From Sphingopyxis sp. L1A2A (GTDB lineage: Bacteria > Pseudomonadota > Alphaproteobacteria > Sphingomonadales > Sphingomonadaceae): DNA of 62,025 nucleotides. The notes under the pieces are model-generated. The model searched no databases and was not told the origin of the DNA. It worked only from the letters and a program-made list of their open reading frames with translations. The stretch covers positions 1-62,025 of the forward strand of contig NZ_SCOT01000016.1 in NCBI RefSeq assembly GCF_005502465.1, in the 5' to 3' direction. Shown one piece after another: positions 55,383 to 62,025 of the stretch. The translations under genes and the position numbers were made by a program. The first letter of the stretch is position 1. Each line of letters opens with the position of its first letter.

Positions 55383-56525
55383 TTACCCCCAGACTTGCGC
55401 GAGCAGACGGCGGAAATTGCCCCCCAACACGGCGGTGATGTTGTCATTTGAATATCCCCGGCGGATCAGTTCCTCGGTCAGGTCAAAGACCTTCAAAGGA
55501 TGATCGAAACCGTCGATGTCGATTTTGTCGCGAAAGGCGTAGCTGCCCTTGTAGGCGCCCTTGAGCAGTGCATATTCGTCCGGCTTCATGTCGTCATAGC
55601 CGTGCAGATCGGCGTCCGATCCGATCCCGACATGATCGATCCCGACCAGCCTGGCGACATGGTCGATATGGTCGGCCATATGCCCGACATTGGTCGGATC
55701 GGTGGTGCGCACGAACATGCGCACCCCGGTTATGCCCATCACCCCGCCTTTAGCCGCCAGCGCCTTGATCGCCGCGTCGGTTTTGACCCGCGGGTGATCG
55801 ACCAGCGCGCGCGCGTTGCTGTGGGTGATCGCGATCGGTCCCTTGGCGATCGCGATGGCATCAAGGGTCGTCTGGTCGCCGCAATGTGAGACATCGACCA
55901 ACATCCGCTGCTTATCCATTTCGGCGATGATCGCAGCGCCATAGTCGCTGACGCCGCCATCGACGCGTTCGGTGCTACCCGAACCGATCATATTCTGGCT
56001 GTTATAGGTGAGCTGCGCGCAGCGCAGGCCAAGGCGGCGGAACAGCGCGACATCCTCGATCTTCTCGAAATGCTCGGCATTCTGGATGCCCATGATGACG
56101 GCGCATGTCTTGTCCGCCTTGGCACGATCGAGATCCTGAACGGTGTCGACCAGCGTGAACACATGGCTGTTGCGCCCGGCAAAGCCCTGCCACCCCGCGA
56201 GGAAGGTCAGCGCCTGTTGCTTGGCATCTGGGCCGCCCAGGCCATAGGCATTGTGAAAACCCGTGATGCCGCTGGCACGAAATTCGGCGGCTTCGGCGTC
56301 GGTCAGCCGGTGCGCGACATAATCCTCCGCCAGCGTGATCTTGAGCGGCGCCAGCATGTCGATGACAAGCGACGCGGCCACCAGATCGACCGCGCGGCGC
56401 GAGTAGCGGCGCCCCGGCGCCGCGGCGAACGCATAGCTTCCTTTGTTCACCATCGGCGCAGACAAGGCGGCGCCGACCGCGCCCGCGATGACCGCGCGGC
56501 GCGTTACTGCGAATGACCCGGTCAT
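55383..56525 (-). CDS. M19-family dipeptidase lacking the first metal motif, Tat-exported
   Basis: A 380-residue M19-family protein with a twin-arginine-type signal (VTRRAVIAGAVGAAL). It keeps the bridging glutamate E151 (IQNAEHF), H214 (DVSHCGD), H235 (AITHSNARAL) and D304 (GIGSDADL). The N-terminal H-x-D that binds the other zinc is absent: where the paralogue at 48246 has DTHLD this has DMLAP (residues 56-60). It may work with one metal, or bind substrate without hydrolysis. It is the first gene of the six-gene operon, behind a GAGGGAGG ribosome site and the shared promoter element. Confidence 0.88.
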   Translation of the reverse strand: MTGSFAVTRRAVIAGAVGAALSAPMVNKGSYAFAAAPGRRYSRRAVDLVAASLVIDMLAPLKITLAEDYVAHRLTDAEAAEFRASGITGFHNAYGLGGPDAKQQALTFLAGWQGFAGRNSHVFTLVDTVQDLDRAKADKTCAVIMGIQNAEHFEKIEDVALFRRLGLRCAQLTYNSQNMIGSGSTERVDGGVSDYGAAIIAEMDKQRMLVDVSHCGDQTTLDAIAIAKGPIAITHSNARALVDHPRVKTDAAIKALAAKGGVMGITGVRMFVRTTDPTNVGHMADHIDHVARLVGIDHVGIGSDADLHGYDDMKPDEYALLKGAYKGSYAFRDKIDIDGFDHPLKVFDLTEELIRRGYSNDNITAVLGGNFRRLLAQVWG

Positions 56526-56563
56526 TCCAGCCTCCCTCTCACCTAAATTTCAATATGACGACT

Positions 56564-56601
56564 ATTGTCCTAATCAGAAAATTGTCAACCCATTTAGGAC
56601 A
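56564..56601 (-). promoter_or_regulatory. Promoter/operator of the dipeptidase-TonB operon
   Basis: An 8-base inverted repeat, TGTCCTAA (56566-56573) and TTAGGACA (56594-56601), flanks 20 bases holding a minus-strand -35 TTGACA (56588-56583). The stretch 56564-56588 matches 21 of 25 bases with 59694-59718 in the other promoter of the locus (shared core AGAAAATTGTCAA). The -10 is weak (AATAGT or ATAGTC). A dimeric repressor covering the -35 would block transcription. The XRE-cupin regulator at 59726 is the natural candidate. Confidence 0.6.
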
Positions 56602-56612
56602 TAAAATTGTCA

Positions 56613-57617
56613 TTATCCCCAAATTTCTGGCGGGCAGTGAATCATCCCGCCGCGATATTCGACGCCCGGCACCCGATCGCGCGCCAGGAAGGTCGGCCCA
56701 TCGAGATCGACGATGTCGCACAGCTGCCCGAGGACGAACGACGGCGCCATCGACAGGCTGGTCCCCATCATGTTGCCGACCATCACGTCGAGCCCCAGTT
56801 TCCGCGCCTGCTGCGCGATCGCCAGCCCCTCGGTCAGCCCGCCGCATTTATCGAGCTTGATGTTGACGACGTCGAATCGGCCGACCAGCGTCGCGGTATC
56901 GGCAAGCGTTACCGCGCTTTCGTCAGCCACGAAGGGCAGCGGCCTTTTCAGCCCATCAAGATCGGCCTCGCGCCCGCGCTTCAGCGGCTGTTCGAGCTGG
57001 GCGACGCGGGTCTGGACCAGCACCGGCAGCAGCTCTGCCAGCGTAGCAATGTCATAGCCCTGATTGGCATCGACCCCGATCCACGCGTGCGGGCGTGCGG
57101 TGCGGATCGCGACGACGCGGGCGATGTCATCACCCAGATCGCCGGTCAGCTTGACCTTGATCGGTGCCTCCGGATCGATCGCCAGCGCCGCCTTCGCCAT
57201 ATTGCCCGCGCTGTCGGCGCCAAGCGTCAGCGTCGAGGGCAGCGCGCGCGGCGGTTTCAATCCGGCCAGCTCCCACACCGGCCGCCCCGCCTGCCTCGCC
57301 TCCAGATCCCAATAGGCGCAGTCGAGCGCATTCCGTGCGCCGCCCGGCGGCAGCAATTGCTGTAAATCGGCGCGCGTCGCGCCGCGTTCGATCGCGCCGC
57401 GCACGCGCGTCGCTTCGGCCAGCATATGGTCGATGTCGTCGCCCAGATAATAGACCCCAGCGCCTTCACCACGCCCGACATGCGTGCCGTCGGACAGCTC
57501 GGCGACGAGCAGCGCGGTTTCGGTGAAGACATGCCCCGAAATGCGGAACGGCTGGTGGTAGGGAAACCGCTCGACCCGCAGGTCGAGCGTCAGTTCCTTG
57601 ATGCTTTGCGTCGCCAT
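56613..57617 (-). CDS. Enolase-superfamily racemase, DgcA/dipeptide-epimerase-like
   Basis: A 334-residue member of the muconate-lactonising/Ala-Glu epimerase branch. Catalytic features are K154-x-K156 (KVKLTGD), metal ligands D183 (GVDANQG), E209 (QLEQPL) and D232 (VADESA), and the NIKLDKCGG lysines (254, 257). Such enzymes racemise or epimerise N-acyl amino acids or L-Ala-D/L-Glu peptides. With a DgcN-like gene nearby, conversion of N-acetyl-D-glutamate to the L-form (DgcA) is one option, and L-Ala-D-Glu epimerisation in muropeptide recycling is the other. It shares one base with the hydrolase stop (TGATG), so the two are coupled. Confidence 0.87.
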   Translation of the reverse strand: MATQSIKELTLDLRVERFPYHQPFRISGHVFTETALLVAELSDGTHVGRGEGAGVYYLGDDIDHMLAEATRVRGAIERGATRADLQQLLPPGGARNALDCAYWDLEARQAGRPVWELAGLKPPRALPSTLTLGADSAGNMAKAALAIDPEAPIKVKLTGDLGDDIARVVAIRTARPHAWIGVDANQGYDIATLAELLPVLVQTRVAQLEQPLKRGREADLDGLKRPLPFVADESAVTLADTATLVGRFDVVNIKLDKCGGLTEGLAIAQQARKLGLDVMVGNMMGTSLSMAPSFVLGQLCDIVDLDGPTFLARDRVPGVEYRGGMIHCPPEIWG

Positions 57618-59596
57618 CAATAAACCATTCCAAAGCCATAGAGGTTGAAGGCGATTGTCACCCACACCAGCACCAGCGCCGCAAGGATGAGCAACATGGC
57701 GCCGAGTTTCATCGTCCAGCGGCGCTTGTCCTTGATCGTCAGCCACAGGTGCCAGCCTGCGGTAACCAGCAGGCCGAAGCTCGCCACGGGAGTGAGGACA
57801 CGCAGCAGGTGGATCAGCCAGTCGAGCGGCCCGCCCAGGCTGCCAATGTCCGCCGAGAAGGCGGCGATCAGGCCGAGCCAGCCAGCCAGCGCCGCGAGCA
57901 CCAGCCACGCAAAGATGCGCGACAGGCGATAGGCGCGCCGCGATTGACCTTGCAGCGCGAAATCGACCTTGAAGCTGCGCCGGACCAGCGCCCGCACCGG
58001 CCAGGCGAGCGCGGCGAGCAGAACGATGCCGAGCGCCGCGATGAGCGCCGGGTTGAGCCATGCCGAATTGACGCTGGCCGGGGCCGGTTCGAAGATCATG
58101 AAAGGCGATCCCGCATCGACGCTGAAGCGCACCACCCGGCCGTCCTTGACCTCGGCGGCGAGGCGTTCGCCGGTGCCGCGGTCGCGCCACACAAAGGGTT
58201 CGACCTCGACCCAATCGCGCGCGCCGGCGCCGAGGCCGTCGAGCGCCGGGAAGCTGATCTTACCATCCTCGGTCAGCGTGATGCTCGCCTGCCCCAACAG
58301 GCCGAGCAGGCTCATGAAGTTGGTGAACGACCCGCGGCTGCTGACATAATTGCCCACCATCATCTGGGCATGTTGGGCGGCCGTCTTGGCGTCGACCAGC
58401 CCCGCCTTGTCCTCGCCCGGCAGATAGCGATCGGCGAATTTGTGGAACAGCGCGCTGCGCACCGCCCCCGCGTCGCCCTGCGTCCCCGCACTGTTCATCG
58501 ACACATAGACGCCGATGTCGTCCGCGGGGAACAGCCACAGATAGGAGTGGAACCACACGGTATCGCCGCCATGCGCGATCGCGCGCCGACCATTGACCCA
58601 TTGTTCGTAGAAGCCGAGCGCCATGCTGTTGAGCGGACCGACCCCGGGCGCCCTGAAATCATGCATCTGCCTGGCGGTTTCGGGCTTCAACAGCCCGGCA
58701 CCATCGTTCAGGTGCGCGATCATGAACTTGCCCATGTCGGCGCCGCTCGCCGACAGGCTGCCCGCCGGACCGGGGATGACGATCTCGAACGGTTTCGCCT
58801 TTTGCGTCACGTCGGGATAGCCCTTGGCCATATGCGGCGCCAGGCGCGCCGGCAGCGGCTGGCGAAAGGTCGAATGAGTCATGCCGAGCGGCGTGAAAAT
58901 GTGATTTTCGATATAGTTATCGAACGGCTCGCCGCTCACGCGCTCGACGATATAGCCTGCGAGTGCCGTCGCATAGTTGGAGTAAGCGGGGGTCGTTCCG
59001 GGCGCGAACACCCGCTGCGGCAGCGCCAGCGGCATCTGTTCTTTCAGCGTCATCACCGCTTTCGGATCGCTGCTGATCAGGTGGCGCACCGATTCCTCGA
59101 ACCCCGCGGTGTGGGTCATGATGTTGCGCATCGTCACCGGCTGGCCCTGATAGGGCGGAATCTTGAAATCGAGATAGGCGTTCACATCCTTGTCGAGATC
59201 GATCTTGCCCGCCTCGACTTGTTGCATCACCGCGGTCCAGGTCAGCAGCTTCGACACCGAACCGGGGCGGAACATGGTGGTTTCGGGCAGCACCGGCGCG
59301 CGCTTGGCGACGTCGGCAAAGCCATAGCCCTTTTGCAGCACGACCTGGCCGTCCTTTACGACGACAACGACCGCGCCGGGGATGCGCGCGCGTTCGAGCG
59401 CGTAGGGCAGATAGCCGTCCATCCACGCTTCGAGGTCGGCGGCGTCGAGCGTCACCGGCCTGGTCGGCGCCGCAGGAGCCGCCGCCGCGGCGGTTTCCAC
59501 TTTCTTCGCCGTCGGTGCAGGCAGTGGCCCTTGCGCCGCCAATGGCAGCGCGGCGAGCGCCGCCAGCCCGATCATCGCCTTACGGATGAAACGCAT
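57617..59596 (-). CDS. Serine hydrolase with C-terminal membrane domain
   Basis: A 659-residue protein: signal peptide (IRKAMIGLAALAALPLA), beta-lactamase-type serine hydrolase domain (about residues 50-390) with S113-x-x-K116 (PGSVSKLL), Y205-S-N (PAYSNYA) and HGG (IAHGGDT), then a linker domain and four predicted membrane helices from about residue 525 (ALIAALGIVLLAALAWP, MLLILAALVLVWVTIAF). The active site should face the periplasm. D-aminopeptidase or D-esterase action on peptides is likely but not shown. The ATG follows GGGGAAAG. A longer upstream frame is not supported. It is the first gene of the operon with the racemase. Confidence 0.86.
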   Translation of the reverse strand: MRFIRKAMIGLAALAALPLAAQGPLPAPTAKKVETAAAAAPAAPTRPVTLDAADLEAWMDGYLPYALERARIPGAVVVVVKDGQVVLQKGYGFADVAKRAPVLPETTMFRPGSVSKLLTWTAVMQQVEAGKIDLDKDVNAYLDFKIPPYQGQPVTMRNIMTHTAGFEESVRHLISSDPKAVMTLKEQMPLALPQRVFAPGTTPAYSNYATALAGYIVERVSGEPFDNYIENHIFTPLGMTHSTFRQPLPARLAPHMAKGYPDVTQKAKPFEIVIPGPAGSLSASGADMGKFMIAHLNDGAGLLKPETARQMHDFRAPGVGPLNSMALGFYEQWVNGRRAIAHGGDTVWFHSYLWLFPADDIGVYVSMNSAGTQGDAGAVRSALFHKFADRYLPGEDKAGLVDAKTAAQHAQMMVGNYVSSRGSFTNFMSLLGLLGQASITLTEDGKISFPALDGLGAGARDWVEVEPFVWRDRGTGERLAAEVKDGRVVRFSVDAGSPFMIFEPAPASVNSAWLNPALIAALGIVLLAALAWPVRALVRRSFKVDFALQGQSRRAYRLSRIFAWLVLAALAGWLGLIAAFSADIGSLGGPLDWLIHLLRVLTPVASFGLLVTAGWHLWLTIKDKRRWTMKLGAMLLILAALVLVWVTIAFNLYGFGMVY

Positions 59597-59683
59597 CACT
59601 TTCCCCTTTTGTCCGGCGCGTCCTGTCTGACCTTGCAGCAAGTCGCGCGACCCCTTACCAAGGGTCAACAACCGTTAACCCAA

Positions 59684-59718
59684 TAGGGACATAATGATCC
59701 TGATTAGAAAATTGTCAA
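59684..59718. promoter_or_regulatory. Divergent promoter of the hydrolase-racemase operon and the regulator
   Basis: The minus strand has TTGACA (59718-59713), 16 bases, then CATTAT (59696-59691), a good housekeeping promoter for the serine hydrolase. The plus strand has CATAAT at 59690-59695, about 31 bases ahead of the regulator ATG, with a poor -35. The segment shares 21 of 25 bases with the operon promoter near 56.6 kb and contains a TAGGGACA half-site. One bound regulator could control both directions. Confidence 0.6.
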
Positions 59719-59725
59719 ACATGGA

Positions 59726-60361
59726 ATGGAAAAATTGATGGCGGCTCGTGCGGCCCCACCCACATTGGGTACCGTGATGAAGAGCATTCGCTCGCGAAAC
59801 GGCTGGACGCTCAAGGAGATGAGCGCGAAATCGGGCATTCCGGTCTCGACGCTGTCGAAGGTCGAACATGACCGGCTGACGCTCAGCTATGACAAGCTGC
59901 AGCAGCTGAGTCAGCGACTCAGCATCCGCATGTCCGACCTGTTTGCCGAAGACGATGGCGACGCGGCGCCACGCGTCACCGGGCGGCGCAGCGTCGGCAC
60001 GATCGATCAGGCGGTGCGCGTCACCACCGACAATTATGATTACCACTATCTGTGCACCGACCTGCGCCAGAAACGGATGATCCCGATCATCACCCGCATC
60101 CGCGCCCACAGCGCGAGCGAGTTCGGCGAGCTGGTCCGCCATCAGGGCGAGGAATTCATCTATGTGCTGGAGGGCGAGATCGAGATTCACACCGAATTTT
60201 ACGACCCCGTCGCACTCAAGACCGGCCAGGGCATCTATCTCGATTCGTCGATGGGCCATGCCTATGTCGTCGCCGACGGCTTTGACGAGGCGCTGGTGCT
60301 CGGCGTCTGTTCCAGCGCCGACGACGGACTGATGGATTCGCTGATGAGCCTCCATGGCTAA
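59726..60361 (+). CDS. XRE-cupin transcriptional regulator
   Basis: A 211-residue regulator with an N-terminal XRE helix-turn-helix (about residues 15-70; LKEMSAKSGIPVSTLSKVEH) and a C-terminal cupin domain (about 100-205; HQGEEFIYVLEGEIEI, GQGIYLDSSMGHAYV) that probably binds the inducing ligand. Cupin-type XRE proteins often control local catabolic genes. It lies at the divergent promoter of the D-peptide locus and overlaps the amidohydrolase gene by eight bases. ATG 59738 is an alternative start with a GGA sequence upstream. The ligand could be D-glutamate or a D-dipeptide, as a guess. Confidence 0.87.
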   Translation: MEKLMAARAAPPTLGTVMKSIRSRNGWTLKEMSAKSGIPVSTLSKVEHDRLTLSYDKLQQLSQRLSIRMSDLFAEDDGDAAPRVTGRRSVGTIDQAVRVTTDNYDYHYLCTDLRQKRMIPIITRIRAHSASEFGELVRHQGEEFIYVLEGEIEIHTEFYDPVALKTGQGIYLDSSMGHAYVVADGFDEALVLGVCSSADDGLMDSLMSLHG

Positions 60362-62025
60362 GCGCGCTCGCCTTCGCCCGCTTTGGTTGCTGAGCGCGCC
60401 GCTGCTGCTGTCGGGCTGCGCGACGACGCAGGTCGCGGCGCCCGCCTATGACGTCGTAATCCGCGGCGGCACGCTCTACGACGGGTCGGGGCAGCCGCCG
60501 ATCGTCGGCGATGTCGCGATCAACGACGACCGGATCGTCGCGGTCGGCAAGGTCGACGGCAGCGGACGCACCGAAGTCGCGGCGCGCGGCATGGCGGTCG
60601 CGCCGGGCTTTATCAATATGCTCAGCTGGGCAAACGAAACGCTGATCATCGATCCCAAAAGCCAGAGCGACATCCGGCAGGGCGTGACGCTGGAGGTGAT
60701 GGGCGAAGGCTGGTCGATGGGACCGCTGAGCCCGGCGATGAAGCGCCAAGAAACCGAGCGGCAGGGCGACCTGCAATTCCCGATCGAATGGACCAGCCTC
60801 GGCGATTATCTCGGCTATCTGGAAAAACGCGGCGTATCGACCAATGTCGCGAGCTTTGTCGGCGCCGCGACGGTGCGCGTCCACGAACTGGGCGAGGGCG
60901 ACGTCGACCCGACCCCCGCGCAGTTGACCCGGATGCGCGCTCTGGTGCGGCAGGCGATGAACGAAGGCGCGATGGGGGTCGGCAGCTCGCTGATCTATGC
61001 CCCCGGCTCCTATGCCGAAACCGACGAGCTGGTCGCGCTGACCAGCGAGGCCGCCAAATGCGGCGGCATGTACATCAGCCACATGCGTTCCGAAGGCGAC
61101 CGGCTGGAGGAAGCCGTCGACGAGCTGATCGACATTTCACGGCGATCGGGCGCGCCCGCTGAAATCTATCATCTCAAGATGGCGGGGCGCAGCAACTGGG
61201 GCAAATTGGACTCGGTAGTCAAAAAGATCGAGGCCGCGCGCGCCGCGGGGCAGCGGATCACCACCGATATGTACACCTACACCGCGGGCGCCACGGGGCT
61301 CGACGCGGCGATGCCGACCTGGGTCCAGGCAGGCGGGCTGGAAGCATGGATCGGGCGGTTGAAAGACCCGGCGACCCGTGCGCGCGTCGCCGCCGAGATG
61401 AAGCAGCCGGGTAGCGATTGGGAAAATCTCTATCTCGGCGCGGGCGCCGACAAGATGATCCTGTCGGGCTTCAAAAATGCCGCGCTCAAGCCGCTGACCG
61501 GCAAGACGCTGGCCGAGGTCGCGGCGATGCGCGGCAAGTCGCCCGAGGAAACCGCGATGGACCTGGTGGTCGAGGACGGATCGCGCGTCGGCACCGTCTA
61601 TTTCCTGATGTCCGAGGACAATGTCCGCAAACAGGTCCAGCTGCCGTGGATGAGTTTCGGCTCCGATGGCGCGTCGCAGGCGACCGAGGGCGATTTCCTG
61701 AAATCGGGCGCGCACCCGCGCACCTATGGCAATTTCGCGCGGCTGCTCGGCCGCTATGTCCGCGACGAGAAGCTGATTTCGCTGGAACAGGCGGTGCACC
61801 GCCTCACCACCCTGCCCGCCGCAAATCTGGGGATCCAAGACCGCGGCGCGCTCCGGCCCGGCTATTATGCCGACGTCGTCGTCTTTGATCCGGCGACGAT
61901 CGCCGACCGCTCGACGTTCGAGGATCCGCACCAATATTCGGTCGGGATGCGCGACGTGTTCGTCAACGGCGTCGCCGTGCTGCGCGGCGGCGAGCATAGC
62001 GGTGCGACGCCGGGGCGCTGTCTCT
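60354..62025 (+). CDS. D-aminoacylase-like amidohydrolase, lipoprotein, C-terminal end outside the window
   Basis: Partial gene (557 codons seen, no stop). A lipobox (LLSGC, C22) predicts anchoring in the envelope. The rest is a D-aminoacylase/N-acyl-D-amino-acid deacylase-type TIM barrel (VIRGGTLYDGSGQPP, MYISHMRSEGDRLEEAV, IYHLKMAGRSNWG, SFGSDGASQATEG, ALRPGYYADVVVFDP). The usual H-x-H metal motif after GFID is absent: it reads GFINMLSW, with L90 and W92 in the two His places, and the usual NCG motif reads EGW. It may be a mononuclear or altered enzyme. In the locus it could deacylate N-acyl-D-amino acids or cut D-peptides. Confidence 0.85.
   Translation, partial: MAKRARLRPLWLLSAPLLLSGCATTQVAAPAYDVVIRGGTLYDGSGQPPIVGDVAINDDRIVAVGKVDGSGRTEVAARGMAVAPGFINMLSWANETLIIDPKSQSDIRQGVTLEVMGEGWSMGPLSPAMKRQETERQGDLQFPIEWTSLGDYLGYLEKRGVSTNVASFVGAATVRVHELGEGDVDPTPAQLTRMRALVRQAMNEGAMGVGSSLIYAPGSYAETDELVALTSEAAKCGGMYISHMRSEGDRLEEAVDELIDISRRSGAPAEIYHLKMAGRSNWGKLDSVVKKIEAARAAGQRITTDMYTYTAGATGLDAAMPTWVQAGGLEAWIGRLKDPATRARVAAEMKQPGSDWENLYLGAGADKMILSGFKNAALKPLTGKTLAEVAAMRGKSPEETAMDLVVEDGSRVGTVYFLMSEDNVRKQVQLPWMSFGSDGASQATEGDFLKSGAHPRTYGNFARLLGRYVRDEKLISLEQAVHRLTTLPAANLGIQDRGALRPGYYADVVVFDPATIADRSTFEDPHQYSVGMRDVFVNGVAVLRGGEHSGATPGRCL

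Overview
The window looks like part of a chromosome from a GC-rich alphaproteobacterium of the Sphingomonadales, probably Sphingopyxis-like. That placement is an inference from gene content, not a database match: tightly overlapping operons, BapA/LapA-type adhesin secretion genes, a sphingomonad-style peptidoglycan-peptide/D-amino-acid locus with its own TonB receptor, and consistently high third-position GC. No rRNA, tRNA, insertion sequence, phage gene or CRISPR array was seen.

Region 1 (1-3.4 kb) is the end of a nitrate assimilation operon: assimilatory nitrate reductase with a fused C-terminal BFD-type [2Fe-2S] domain, then the SUMT methyltransferase that supplies siroheme. Region 2 (3.4-7.1 kb) is a cell-envelope ECF module. 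An anti-sigma factor and an ECF sigma factor face a secreted subtilisin-like protease and a Gly/Ala-rich secreted protein, and a perfectly palindromic, apparently bidirectional ECF promoter lies between them. Region 3 (7.2-8.8 kb) holds a peroxiredoxin-prolyl-hydroxylase fusion and a small XRE regulator.

Region 4 (9-40 kb) is a large surface and secretion island with two type I secretion systems. System A is a LuxR regulator, a PrtD-type ABC exporter, an HlyD adaptor and an unusual Omp85 barrel protein on the minus strand, followed on the plus strand by TolC and an all-repeat RTX protein. System B is a 3139-residue adhesin, TolC, a LapB-type ABC exporter, a SleB-like wall hydrolase and a LapC-type adaptor, the last four in ATGA-overlapping frames. 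The adhesin carries a PAAG motif near its N terminus, and a LapG-type cysteine protease with an intact C-H-D triad is encoded 7 kb downstream of it. This suggests a Lap-type retention and release adhesin system. No LapD was found in the window.

Region 5 (40-48.2 kb) is a complete Kdp potassium system: kdpD on one strand, and kdpF-A-B-C-E on the other. It includes two micro-ORFs, KdpF (29 aa) and an additional 27-aa membrane peptide.

Region 6 (48.2-62 kb) is the most interesting functionally. It is a divergent locus encoding two M19 dipeptidases, two penicillin-binding-protein-like serine hydrolases, a YkvI-type permease, a TonB receptor, a DUF1611/DgcN-like protein, an enolase-superfamily DgcA/dipeptide-epimerase-like enzyme, a D-aminoacylase-like amidohydrolase cut by the window end, and an XRE-cupin regulator. 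Together they read as uptake and breakdown of D-amino-acid-containing peptides (peptidoglycan fragments) through N-acyl-D-glutamate. The two minus-strand promoters share a 25-base motif that covers the -35 box, the expected signature of local control. One M19 enzyme and the amidohydrolase both lack the N-terminal metal-binding His motif of their families.
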